Assembly: GCA_041390305.1 (NCBI GenBank)
Contig: JAWKQE010000015.1
Span: 1-64,000, forward strand
Length of the DNA stretch: 64,000 nucleotides
Reading direction: 5' to 3'
Source: JACKCR01 sp041390305
GTDB lineage: Bacteria > Eisenbacteria > RBG-16-71-46 > CAIMUX01
Part shown: one piece after another, positions 25,441 through 34,475 of the stretch
Layout: each line of letters starts with the position of its first letter
Position numbering within the stretch: the first letter of the stretch is position 1
The notes under the pieces: model-generated
Databases searched by the model: none
What the model saw: only the letters and a program-made list of their open reading frames with translations
What the model was told of the DNA's origin: nothing
Program-made: the position numbers and the translations under genes

Positions 25441-26796
25441 CTACTCCCCCAGGAACCGGCGTCGACACTGACGCGTGGTGAGCATGACGAAAGCGAGGCC
25501 GAGCGCGAGACAGAAGAGCGCAGACCCCAGAACCGCCGGCACGGAGGCAGAACCGAAGAGGATGCCTTTGACGACACCTAGGGCGCGGCCGTTCGGCGTC
25601 CACTCGCCGATCGCGCGGAGCACGGGCGGCATCGACTCGAGTGGGAAGAGGCTTCCACCCAGGAGGATGAGCGGCATCACGACGAGGTTCATGAGGAGCG
25701 ATCCACCGTTCTCCGTCTTCGCGGCGACCGAGAGGAGCTGGAGTCCCGCGAGGAACGCGAATCCGACGACCGCGAGATAGAGCGAGGCGAGATGGATCCA
25801 GTTCATCTCGAGCCGAAGGAGGTAGCGTCCCACGACGAAGAGCAGTTCGAACACGACGAGAAACAGAATCGTGCCCGCGAGAGCCTTGGCCAGCACCCAG
25901 GCCCCGATGCCGTCGCTCGAAACGACCGTTCGCTGGAAGGTGGCGAGCTTCTGTTCCTCCCAGAGGTCGGACGCGACCGCCTGCCCGATGAAGAGCATCG
26001 CCATGAGCACGATGCCCGGGAAGAAGAGCGCGAAGTAGTCGACGTCCTTCGTGGCCGTGCCGGAGGCTGCGGCACTCGTCCCCTCGCCATTCGGCTCTGC
26101 GGCACTCGCCCCCTCGCGATTCGGCGCTGTCGGATTCGGCGCTGTGGGATTCGATGCCGCCGCGATCCGCTCCTCCGCGTCCTCCCCATCCACCAGCCCG
26201 AGCACCGGCGGGAAGAGCGACGCACCGATCCCCTCCATCGACTCCCGCACCGTCGACGAGATCCCGAGCACGGTGGAGTCCGCGGGACCCTGGTTCTGGT
26301 CGATCGTCCCCATGATGAGATCGATCGGAGAGGCGAGCACGGACCGGAGCACGGATCCGCCGTCGGCCAGGAAGTCGATCGTCTCCTCCGCGATGCGGGG
26401 AAGGATCTGTTCGCCCGGATTCTGCACGAGGGTGAGGTGCGTCTCCCGCCCGCGCAGATAGGCATCACCGAATCCGGCCGGGATGAAGAGGGAGGCGGAC
26501 ACCTTCCCTTCCGCAACGAGCCGCCGCGCTTCCGCCGAATCGACGACCGTGGTCTCGTAGAGGTCGGCGAGTTGTCCGTCCGAGAACGCGCCGCGCACGA
26601 ACTGGCTCACGAGCGACCCGTCCTGATCCGCGATCGCGAGACGAACATGCACTTCGGGAGTCCCGCTGCCGCCGAACGCGAGCTTCATGAGCACGGCGAT
26701 CGCGAGTGGGATCGCGGCCCAGAGAAGGATCTGGAGAGGATCGCGCGCGAACCGGCGGAGGTCCTTCTCGATCATCCGAAGGAGCGTCCGGATCAC
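25441..26796 (-). CDS. ABC-2 type permease (first permease of exporter)
   Basis: The product has 451 residues. The start is the GTG at 26796, whose GTGA overlaps the stop of the ATPase gene; an earlier start would read backwards through the ATPase. The first helix is LQILLWAAIPLAIAVLMKL (about 21-39). The loop includes a low-complexity NPTAPNPTAPN / EGxSAA segment (214-250), encoded by short DNA repeats. Five helices follow in the C-terminal half, with VASDLWEEQKLATFQRTVVSS as the ATPase-facing signature. It probably forms a heterodimeric export channel with the next permease. Confidence 0.85.
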   Translation of the reverse strand: MIRTLLRMIEKDLRRFARDPLQILLWAAIPLAIAVLMKLAFGGSGTPEVHVRLAIADQDGSLVSQFVRGAFSDGQLADLYETTVVDSAEARRLVAEGKVSASLFIPAGFGDAYLRGRETHLTLVQNPGEQILPRIAEETIDFLADGGSVLRSVLASPIDLIMGTIDQNQGPADSTVLGISSTVRESMEGIGASLFPPVLGLVDGEDAEERIAAASNPTAPNPTAPNREGASAAEPNGEGTSAAASGTATKDVDYFALFFPGIVLMAMLFIGQAVASDLWEEQKLATFQRTVVSSDGIGAWVLAKALAGTILFLVVFELLFVVGRYLLRLEMNWIHLASLYLAVVGFAFLAGLQLLSVAAKTENGGSLLMNLVVMPLILLGGSLFPLESMPPVLRAIGEWTPNGRALGVVKGILFGSASVPAVLGSALFCLALGLAFVMLTTRQCRRRFLGE

Positions 26797-27548
26797 TCCC
26801 GGAGTTCCTTCCCCGTGAGGTGGAGGAAGAGGCGTTCGAGGCTCGGCTCGGGCACGGATTGCCGCTGGATCGCGTCTCCCGCCCGCGCCAGAAGCCCCTC
26901 GAGATCGCCTTCCGCGATGATCCTGCCGTCGTCGATGATGGCGAAGTCGTCGCAGAGGCCTTCGGCCTCGCCCATGTAGTGCGTCGTGTAGAGGACGGCA
27001 CACCCCGCCGCGGCACGCTCGCGGATGAGTTCCAGGATGTGTCCACGACTCTGCGGATCGACGCCCACGGTCGGTTCGTCGAGGAGCACGACCTTGGGCT
27101 CGTGGACGAGGCCGATCGCGAGGTTGAGACGCCGCTTCATTCCGCCCGAGAAGGCCTTCACCGGCTCCTTCGCGCGGTCCGCGAGGCCGACCCGCGCGAG
27201 GATCGACTCGACCTTGTCCTCCAGGTCCTTTCCGGAGAGCCCCTGGATGCTCCCCCAGTACCGAAGGTTCTCGCGTGCCGAGATCTCGAGATAGATCGCG
27301 AGCTCCTGCGGGACGACGCCGAGCGACCGCTTCGCCTCCCGCGCATCGGTGACGACATCGTGCCCCGCAACCCGGATCGTTCCGGCGGTGGGTTTCAGGA
27401 GCCCTGAGATGCAGGAGATCGTCGTGGTCTTCCCCGCGCCGTTGGGACCGAGGAGCCCGAAGATGCGTCCGGGCTCCACGCGGAATGCGATTCCGTCCAC
27501 GGCGACGCGGTCTCCGTAGAGCTTACGGAGACCTTGGACTTCGATCAC
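26793..27548 (-). CDS. ABC transporter ATP-binding protein (exporter, CcmA/DrrA-like)
   Basis: The product has 251 residues. The GTG at 27548 follows AGGGAGGTCGC. Walker A is GPNGAGKT (34-41); Q-loop VVPQELAIYLEISARENL; signature FSGGMKRRLNLA; Walker B VVLLDEPTVGVDP; H-loop TTHYMGEAE. It is the energy-coupling subunit of the two ABC-2 permeases encoded immediately downstream with overlapping or near-abutting frames. DrrA-like domain length and motifs fit drug, lipid or ion exporters. All key residues are intact. Confidence 0.92.
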   Translation of the reverse strand: MIEVQGLRKLYGDRVAVDGIAFRVEPGRIFGLLGPNGAGKTTTISCISGLLKPTAGTIRVAGHDVVTDAREAKRSLGVVPQELAIYLEISARENLRYWGSIQGLSGKDLEDKVESILARVGLADRAKEPVKAFSGGMKRRLNLAIGLVHEPKVVLLDEPTVGVDPQSRGHILELIRERAAAGCAVLYTTHYMGEAEGLCDDFAIIDDGRIIAEGDLEGLLARAGDAIQRQSVPEPSLERLFLHLTGKELRE

Positions 27549-27695
27549 GCGACCTCCCTGTCGATGACTTGCGCGCGCCCGAGAACCGCCGGTGAACGCG
27601 GTATGTTCCCAAACCGCGCCCACATTGTGGGCGCCATCCACAGCCCGGCGCTCGGCCCGCCTACCGCGCGCCGAGCACCCACCCTGCCAACACAG

Positions 27696-29543
27696 CTACC
27701 GCGCCAGCACGACCCTCCGCGACTGCGCACGGCCGTCCTCGTCCGCGAGACGGAGGAAGTACACGCCGGACGGCATCGGCTGCCCGCTCGCGTTCTCTCC
27801 GTTCCACTCCACCCGGTGCTCCCCACTGCCCATGACACCGGACGCGAGCGCCGTCACGAACCGGCCGGCCGCGTCGACGACCGAGAGTTCGACCGATTGC
27901 GCTTCCGGAAGGACGAAGGCGAGTTCGAACGCCGCCGTCGACGGGTTCGGCTGCGCCTGCCCGAGGTGGATGCCGGTGATCCGTTCGACTGCCGGGACGC
28001 TCGACGGATCCGCCGCCGGCGGCACGAAGCCGTACTGGTTCGTGTTCCAGTCGTCGTGGAAGAGCGTGCCCCAGTCGATCGTCGAGGCGTCGTAGGGAAG
28101 GCCGAGATCCCAGACCGCGACCTGACCGTTCAGCATCGTGTAGGCGAGATCCAGGTCTCCGTCCGGTTCGACGTCACCCAGCTCGGGGCTGTTCGGGCCG
28201 CTGCCACCCGGCACGACGATCGGGAAGTCCGTCACGACCGACCCGTCGAGGTTGTAGCCGAGGATCTCGCCGGGGCCGGAGTTCGTCCCGACCGCGACTT
28301 CGAGCGTCGCGTCGAGGTCGAAGTTCGCGAGGATGGCCGAGCCTTCCATGTTCGCGTCTCCGAGGGTCGGCCAGCCCGGAAGCACGGCGCCGGTGTGGTC
28401 CCAGCCGTAGAACGTGGGCGCGTCGCTGATCTTTCCGGCGACGAAGACTTCGAGGTCGCCGTCGTCGTCCATGTCTCCGAGGACCGGACAGCCGTAGGTC
28501 TGCGCGCTCGGGAACTGGACCGGGAAGCCGGTGACCGCCGAGCCGTCACCGTGGAACGCGTGCACCTGCGTGAAGTTGCCGAAGTTGTATCCGACGCAGA
28601 GCACTTCGCGCGAGCCGTCGTTGTCGATGTCTCCGATCGAGGGCGCCGCGTAGGAAGCGGAGAGCCCGTACGTGACCGGGAACCCCGGGGTCGCCGTGCC
28701 GTCGATCTGGAAGCTCTCGAGCACGCTCGAGCGCTGAACAAAAATCTCCGGGACGTCGTCGCCCGTGACGTCACCAACCGCGAGCGTCGCGACGATCGTG
28801 CTGCCGACCGTGACCGGGAAGCCGGTCACCGGCGTTCCGTCCGCGTGCCAGGCGCTGACCCGGTTGCCACCGCCGACCAGGACCTCGGGCGAACCGTCGC
28901 CGTCGAGGTCGTACACGACCGGCGAGAGGAAGCCGAACGAGAGGTTCGACGTCTGCGGCCATCCGGCGAGCGGAGTGCCGTCGTGATGGAGGATCTTGAG
29001 CGAACCGGACTTCACGTTGGCCAGGATCTCGAGGTCGCCGTCACCATCCAAGTCCGCGGCCGCGGCCTTTCCCTGGATCTGGTTCTCGAACGTCACCGGC
29101 CAACCGGGCAGCAGGGTGCCGTCGTGGTCCCAGACGCGCAGCTTGTTGTCCGTCGACCCGGCGATCACTTCCAGGTCCCCGTTGCCGTCGACATCGGCGA
29201 GCACGACGCCCACCGGGGAGAACGGGTTCGTGAACCCCATGGTCTGGGGCCATCCAGGAAGGAGACCCGCACTCCGGTTCTGGATCGGTGCGGGTGACGT
29301 CGCGGGATCCGCGGTGACGACCTCCCCCGCACCGGCCGGACGTCCCCAGCCGTACAGGGCCGAGCCCTCCACCGGGGAGGTGTCCGTGATCGCGGCGTAC
29401 ACCGAACTCAGTGAGAACAAGCAAGGGACGACACCGATCGCGAGGGCGATGCCGACCCTCGGGATCAAGCCGAGCGGATTCCTCGGCACCGTCGGGTCTG
29501 TCATTGCTACGGAGGAACGAAGATGCATCGAGCGGGGATTCAT
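27696..29543 (-). CDS. secreted FG-GAP/VCBS-repeat protein with FlgD-like tail
   Basis: The product has 615 residues. The ATG at 29543 is 7 nt after GGAGG, and a signal region (GIALAIGVVPCLFSLSSVYA) follows. At least seven FG-GAP-like blades are readable, each with a calcium-loop pattern such as ADVDGNGDLEVIAG, ADLDGDGDLEI, YDLDGDGSPEVLVG, GDIDNDGSREVL and GDMDDDGDLEVF, which should close into a beta-propeller. The last ~90 residues are a FlgD-like domain (VVDAAGRFV, EWNGENASG, PSGVYFLRL). Such proteins are surface or extracellular; binding partner unknown. It lies upstream of nothing obvious in its own operon. Confidence 0.85.
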   Translation of the reverse strand: MNPRSMHLRSSVAMTDPTVPRNPLGLIPRVGIALAIGVVPCLFSLSSVYAAITDTSPVEGSALYGWGRPAGAGEVVTADPATSPAPIQNRSAGLLPGWPQTMGFTNPFSPVGVVLADVDGNGDLEVIAGSTDNKLRVWDHDGTLLPGWPVTFENQIQGKAAAADLDGDGDLEILANVKSGSLKILHHDGTPLAGWPQTSNLSFGFLSPVVYDLDGDGSPEVLVGGGNRVSAWHADGTPVTGFPVTVGSTIVATLAVGDVTGDDVPEIFVQRSSVLESFQIDGTATPGFPVTYGLSASYAAPSIGDIDNDGSREVLCVGYNFGNFTQVHAFHGDGSAVTGFPVQFPSAQTYGCPVLGDMDDDGDLEVFVAGKISDAPTFYGWDHTGAVLPGWPTLGDANMEGSAILANFDLDATLEVAVGTNSGPGEILGYNLDGSVVTDFPIVVPGGSGPNSPELGDVEPDGDLDLAYTMLNGQVAVWDLGLPYDASTIDWGTLFHDDWNTNQYGFVPPAADPSSVPAVERITGIHLGQAQPNPSTAAFELAFVLPEAQSVELSVVDAAGRFVTALASGVMGSGEHRVEWNGENASGQPMPSGVYFLRLADEDGRAQSRRVVLAR

Positions 29544-29621
29544 GAGTGGCCTCCTGAGTGGAGAGAAAGGCGCGAGGAACGACAGCACAGTCTACGCCAG
29601 TCCAGCCCACCCGGGAAACCC

Positions 29622-30281
29622 TCACGCGATGGGCGGGAAGAACTCCAGAACCGGGTGGAGCGACTCGCTCCGCACGATCTCGTCGACCACCGCCTCGAGC
29701 TTCGGCGTCTTGGGATTGAAGCCGACGCTGAACCCGGCGGCCGTGGCGACGGCGACGTCGTTCTCGTGATCGCCGACGAACGCGCACTGTTCGAGCGAGA
29801 GGTGGAACCGCTTCGCTAGGGACTCGAGCGCCCGCGCCTTCCCTTCCATGTCGTAGCGCGTCGCTTCCCAGCCCTTGAGCTTCCCCTCGCGATCGAAGAG
29901 GACCTTGTTCGTGTAGATCGCCTCGAACGGATGCTCGGGAAAGAACTCCTCGATGACGAGGTCGAGGGTGCCGGAGATGACCGCGAGCTTGTAGCCGCGC
30001 GCCTTTAGCTCCGCCAGCACTTCGTGCGCACCGGGAATGAGACGGAGCTGCCGCACTTCCTCCGCCATCTCCCTGCGGTGCGCCCCCGCCGTGATCCAGT
30101 CCGACACGTCCATCCGGACCCACGCGTCGTAGTCGAACTTCCCGTCCATGAAGTCGAAGTAGCGCTGGTCGGACACCGCGAGATCCCCGAGGAAGCGGCG
30201 GTTGAGGAGCTGCCAGATGACGAGACGTTCCGGGTGCTCGACCAGGGTGCCATCGACATCGAACGCAATGAGGCGGATCAC
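29622..30281 (-). CDS. HAD-family phosphatase (SerB-like)
   Basis: The product has 219 residues. HAD motif I is FDVDGT (Asp8, Asp10), motif II is VISGT, motif III includes the Lys of MEGKARAL and motif IV is VGDHENDV. The cap region between residues 15 and 75 is of the small C1 type seen in phosphoserine phosphatases. The substrate cannot be read from the sequence; phosphoserine or a related monoester is plausible. Its ATG overlaps the TGA of the upstream endonuclease IV gene by four bases, so the two are translated together. Confidence 0.85.
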   Translation of the reverse strand: MIRLIAFDVDGTLVEHPERLVIWQLLNRRFLGDLAVSDQRYFDFMDGKFDYDAWVRMDVSDWITAGAHRREMAEEVRQLRLIPGAHEVLAELKARGYKLAVISGTLDLVIEEFFPEHPFEAIYTNKVLFDREGKLKGWEATRYDMEGKARALESLAKRFHLSLEQCAFVGDHENDVAVATAAGFSVGFNPKTPKLEAVVDEIVRSESLHPVLEFFPPIA

Positions 30282-31321
30282 GAGTGGCGCTCCTTCTGGG
30301 ACATGGGCGACTTGCGAGTGGACTTGGGAGCAGGTGCTTTGCGGGCCGGCGACTTGCGCGTGGGCTTGGGAGCAGGCGGTTTGGGAGCCGGCTTGGACGG
30401 TGCCTCTTCGAGAGGCTCCGCCTTCGACAGACGACGAAGCTGCGTCAGGTCGCGCTTGTGGCCGTCCCCTTGGGTCGGCGTCTCGACGACCATGGGGACG
30501 GAACGGAAGTCCGGATCGCGGAGGAAGAATCCGAACGGCTCGGGACCGATCTCGCCCTTCCCGATGTTCTCGTGCCGATCCTTCCGCGATGCGAACGGCT
30601 GCTTCGAGTCGTTGAGATGGAAGAGGTCGATCGACCCGAGCCCGATCGTCCGCGCGAGATCGTTCTTCAGAGAAGCGTAGGCGTCCTCGGTCCGGAAGTC
30701 GTAGCCCGCCGCGAAGAGATGGCAGGTGTCGATGCAGACCCGTAGCCGGTCCGGGCGCCCAAGGGCGTCGAGGAGGAACTGGAGGTGCGCGAGGTCGAAC
30801 CCGAGGTTACTCCCCTGCCCCGCCGTGTTCTCGGCGAGAAGCCGCGTCCGATAGCCGGCCGTCTGTTCGAGACAGAACCGGAGCGCGTCCGCGATCGACT
30901 CGAGCCCCGCAGTCTCTCCACGTCCCAGGTGCGATCCCGGGTGGAAGACGAGCCGGGGAATGCCGAGCGCCTCGCATCGCTCGATCTCTTCGAGGAACGC
31001 ATCGATCGACTTCTTCCGGAGCTCCGGGTCCACCGACGCCAGGTTGATCAGGTAGGAGTCGTGGACCGCGAGTTCGAACGGACCGAGTTCCGCGAAGACC
31101 TCGTGGAACCGGCGCACCGCCGCCGGATCGAGCGGCTTGGCGCGCCACTGGCTTCCCGGCTTCGTGAAGATCTGCGCCGCGCCCGCACCGAGGGCATCCG
31201 CGGCCTCGAGGGCACGGTGGAACCCACCCGCGATCGACACGTGGGCACCGAGGAAGGGATGCCACCCCTTGGCGTCTGCGTTTCGTTTGCGCCGCTCGAA
31301 CGCGGCGGAGGATGTGGGCAC
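30278..31321 (-). CDS. nfo: endonuclease IV (AP endonuclease) with basic C-terminal tail
   Basis: The product has 347 residues. The TIM-barrel core (about 20-300) carries the three-zinc ligand set in its usual order: LGAHVSIAGG, VHDSYLINL (His87), FHPGSH (His127), LLAENTAGQG (Glu), CIDTCHLFAAGYD, HLNDSK and the closing VVETP. Nfo incises DNA at abasic sites during base excision repair. Unusually, the last ~43 residues form a Lys/Pro/Ala tail with repeated APKP, TRKSP and ARK units, like histone-H1-type or DNA-binding tails. Normal family length is about 280-300. It is the first gene of a two-gene unit. Confidence 0.92.
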   Translation of the reverse strand: MPTSSAAFERRKRNADAKGWHPFLGAHVSIAGGFHRALEAADALGAGAAQIFTKPGSQWRAKPLDPAAVRRFHEVFAELGPFELAVHDSYLINLASVDPELRKKSIDAFLEEIERCEALGIPRLVFHPGSHLGRGETAGLESIADALRFCLEQTAGYRTRLLAENTAGQGSNLGFDLAHLQFLLDALGRPDRLRVCIDTCHLFAAGYDFRTEDAYASLKNDLARTIGLGSIDLFHLNDSKQPFASRKDRHENIGKGEIGPEPFGFFLRDPDFRSVPMVVETPTQGDGHKRDLTQLRRLSKAEPLEEAPSKPAPKPPAPKPTRKSPARKAPAPKSTRKSPMSQKERHS

Positions 31322-31962
31322 GGCGAACCCTTCCTTGCGGAGACGACTTCTTGCGCCACGACCGGGCGCGGCGCGCGGGGGGTACGAACCGGGGAGTCTA
31401 GCGGATCGTGGCGCGAGGAACGACTGCGTTCGCTACGCCGCACCGGTCACCCGAGGGAGAGCCATGGAGTGACCGGAGTGGCTCGTGCTGTCCATCCATG
31501 CGTGCGGACCGGCTCCAATCTCGCGGACGCGAAAGGTCGGGCAAACACCGGTCCCTTGCGAGCACACGAACCCGTTTCCGTTCGCTGGCCGATCGCAAGA
31601 GGTCAACGCTGGACGAGGCCCGTGGAATGAGGGCAGTCATGATGAGGACGACGAGCGGTACAGCGACTGAGTCGCGGAGTGATCCGGAAAGGAAGCACCG
31701 AAAGGAAAGGGTACGGACCGGCACTGCACTCGTGCCGGAGTGCCGCGTCCCCTGAGGCGCGGTGTTTGTACAACGGAATGTACTCACACTGACGTTCGTT
31801 GTCCGTCGGGTGCAAGGCCGCAAGGCGCGCACCTGAGCACGCGTCGGTTCGTCGGTGTGGACGATGTGATCACGAATCGCCTAGAATCATGGATGTGTTG
31901 CGCCCACGAGGGACGCCTTGGCCAACGGCACCGAGGTTCGGCCGAAAGTCAGGAGGTGTATC
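31322..31962. other. long intergenic region upstream of the split subtilase gene
   Basis: This stretch of 641 bases separates divergent genes. Short frames on both strands lack ribosome sites and typical codon bias. One inverted repeat, GTACA (31768-31772) with TGTAC (31779-31783), could be an operator. No RNA gene was recognised. Confidence 0.4.
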
Positions 31963-33219
31963 ATGCGAGCACCAAGCACCCAGCACCCAACACCCAACCA
32001 CCTTGTAGAGCTTCAGCGATGGCGGTTCCTACTCTCCCGTCTCTCCCTGGGAGTCTCCTTCCTGTGCGTCTTCGGAGCTGACCCCGGGATGGCCGCGTTC
32101 GGAGCGGTCGAGAGCGAGTCGGCCTATCGGCCGGGCGAGGCCATCGTTCACTTCGTACCGGGCGTCATCGACATCCCCGCCGATCCGGGACGGATGCGGA
32201 TCGACTACGAGGAAGGCCTGGTTCTCGACGAGGCGTTGCGCCAACTCCTCACCAGTATCGGCACGGTCGAGTTCAAACTCGTCTCGAGAGGCTGGCGCAA
32301 GATCACGGCCTGGGAACGCTTTGAGGACTTCGTGCCACTACAGAGGGCCAGCTTCCGAGATTGGTATGTCGTCCGATTCTCCGAGGTCCATTCGGTCGAG
32401 TCCGTGCTCGAGGCACTTCGTAGGGACGCCCGGGTCGTTTCGGCCGAGGTCAATGCGCTCGGCGAGACCCCCTACTGGCCGTCGGATCCGGGGCTCTGCA
32501 CGGCGACGTGTGCGGAACCCTACCAATGGAATCTAAAGAACGTCGGCGGAACCGTGAACTGCGTTCCCTGCTCCACTGGGTTCGACATCGGAATGGAAGA
32601 GGCGTGGAACGTCCAGTCGGTCTGCAACGTCAAGGTTGCGGATCTGGACTTCGGCGCGGACTCCGACCACCCCGATCTCGCGGCCAACCTGGACTCCTTT
32701 CTGGGATGGAACTTTGAGGACGACAGTGCCGACTGGGAGGATCGCGATGGACACGGTACGGCGGTAGCGGGGATCGTCGGCGCGCTTCACAACAACCAGG
32801 GGATCGCTGGCATCTGCGGGAATCCCAATCCAAACACGTCCCTCAAGGTCGTCGTGCCGGTGAAGATCTTCCCGGATCCGCCAGACCACGGCGCTGACGC
32901 TTCCGTCGCCATCGACGCTCTCGACTACTGCGCCTCCCACTATCCGACGATTCCGATCGTACTGACAGAGGTGGACTTCCCTGGGTCGGAACTACACGAT
33001 CCGACCGGGATGCGAAACGCAATGTTCAACGCCTTTGCCACGGGACTCCTGCTGGTTTCGGCTGGCGGGAACTCGGGGGGCGCCTCCAGCCCTCCGCACT
33101 ACCCCGCTTGGTTCCGCCACACGAACCTAGGAGTGACGGCGATCGGGTGCGACGCCAGTCGCGACGACATTTACGCGGACGGGAGCTGGATCGACATCAC
33201 AGCTCCGTCTGCCGCGAAT
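31963..33219 (+). pseudogene. subtilisin-like protease, 5' part (interrupted by IS element)
   Basis: The ATG at 31963 follows AGGAGGTG, and a signal region (FLLSRLSLGVSFLCVFGADPGMAAFG) starts the protein. A propeptide-like segment precedes the S8 domain. The catalytic Asp is in VADLDFG (Asp229) and His in DGHGTAVAGI (His264). At codon 419 the gene runs into the IS element and meets TGA at 33220-33222, before the serine. Joining this part to 34476-35528 with one copy of the AAT duplication gives an uninterrupted 769-residue frame, so the gene was intact before insertion. Confidence 0.9.
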
Positions 33220-33279
33220 TGAGCCTCCCCCGCTTCCGTGGACACCCCAACTGGCGCGATACTGCGCTGGGAGGAAGCC

Positions 33280-33576
33280 ATGGCGAAGCGGAAGCGACGG
33301 AAGTTTACGGATGAGTTCAAGGCCGACGCGGTCAAGCTCGTACGCGAGGGCGGCCGGAGCGTCTGGCAGGTCGCGAAGGACTTGGATCTGACGGAGACCT
33401 CTCTGCGCGAGTGGGTCCGTCGGGCGGAGATCGAGGACGGGAAGGGTCCAGCGGATGCCCTGACGCAGGCGGAGCGGGAGGAGCTGACCCGGCTCCGACG
33501 CGAGAACAAGCGGCTGCAGATGGAGCGCGAGATCCTAAAGAAAGCGGCGGCCTTCTTCGCCAAGGAGAGCGAATGA
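33280..33576 (+). CDS. IS3-family transposase OrfA
   Basis: The product has 98 residues, starting at the ATG after GGGAGGAAGCC. It begins AKRKRRKFTDEFKADAVKLVREGG, a helix-turn-helix of IS3 OrfA type (QVAKDLDLTETSLREWVRRAE), and ends in a leucine-zipper-like helix (LRRENKRLQMEREILKKAAAFFAKESE). It binds the terminal repeats. Its stop overlaps the OrfB ATG (ATGA); an A-AAG tract near 33535-33545 could support -1 frameshifting to an OrfAB fusion. Confidence 0.92.
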   Translation: MAKRKRRKFTDEFKADAVKLVREGGRSVWQVAKDLDLTETSLREWVRRAEIEDGKGPADALTQAEREELTRLRRENKRLQMEREILKKAAAFFAKESE

Positions 33577-34441
33577 AGTTCGCGTTCATCCAGGAGGAGA
33601 AGGCCAACTACCCGGTGCGCGTTCTCTGTGACGTTCTCGAGGTTTCGAGGAGCGGGTTCTACGCGTCGCTGGACAGGAAGCCCTCTGCGCGTGCTCAGGC
33701 GAACGAGACCCTTCTCGAAGAGATCCGAGTGGCTCACAAGAAGAGTCGAGGAACCTACGGAAGCCCGCGGATCCATCACGGCCTGAAGAAGAAGCGACCG
33801 AGCTTGGGGAAGAACCGGATCGCTCGCCTGATGCGGGAAGACGAGATCGTCGGGCGAAAGCGGAAGAAGTTCTGCCTCACGACCGACTCGAACCACGACT
33901 TTCCTGTCGCCGAGAACCTGCTCGATCGTCGGTTCGAGGCGACCGCACCGAACACGGTGTGGGTGAGCGACATCACCTACATCCGGACCGGCGAGGGCTG
34001 GCTCTACCTGGCAACGATCCTGGATCTGTTCTCTCGTCGGATCGTCGGGTACGCGATGAGCTCGTCGATCGATCGCACTCTCGTTCTGGCCGCGCTGGAC
34101 AACGCCCTCGCGAGCCGGAGTCTGCCGAACGAGCTGCTCTTCCACTCGGACCGAGGTAGCCAGTATGCGAGCGATGACTTCCGGAGAAACTTCGATCGTC
34201 CGGAATCACTTGCAGCATGAGTCGACGCGGGAACTGCTGGGACAACGCAGTGGCGGAGAGCTTCTTTGGTACACTGAAGAGCGAGACGGAAGAGGAGTAC
34301 GAGACACGACTCGAGGCGAGTACCTCGATCACCGACTACATCGACAACTTCTACAATCTGGAGAGAATGCACTCGTCCCTCGACTATCTCAGCCCGATCG
34401 AGTACGAACTCAAGCACCTGATGGGTCAGATGACCTCATAA
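33573..34441 (+). pseudogene. IS3-family transposase OrfB, frameshifted
   Basis: The catalytic subunit begins KFAFIQEEKANYPVRVLCDVL. The first two acidic DDE residues are in WVSDITYI and LFHSDRGSQY. After YASDDFRR the frame leaves the family consensus and stops at 34220. The expected continuation (KLRSSGITCS, then MSRRGNCWDNAVAESFFGTLK with the catalytic Glu) is found in the next frame through 34441. The break is at the A-run 34188-34190, where one more A would restore the frame. Either a real inactivating deletion or a homopolymer sequencing error explains it. Confidence 0.88.
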
Positions 34442-34475
34442 CCCTGGTGTCCATCAAAGCGGGGGAAGGCCAAAT

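Larger units (their letters stand above)
33220..34472 (+). mobile_element. IS3-family insertion sequence, 1253 bp
   Basis: The ends are imperfect 27-bp inverted repeats (33220-33246 and 34446-34472, 21 of 27 matching, both starting TG and sharing CCCCCGCTT and TGGACACC). The element is flanked by a 3-bp direct repeat AAT (33217-33219 and 34473-34475), the target duplication typical of IS3. It contains OrfA (33280-33576) and an OrfB (33573-34441) in the -1 frame relative to OrfA. OrfB carries a frameshift, so the copy may be unable to move by itself. Confidence 0.93.
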
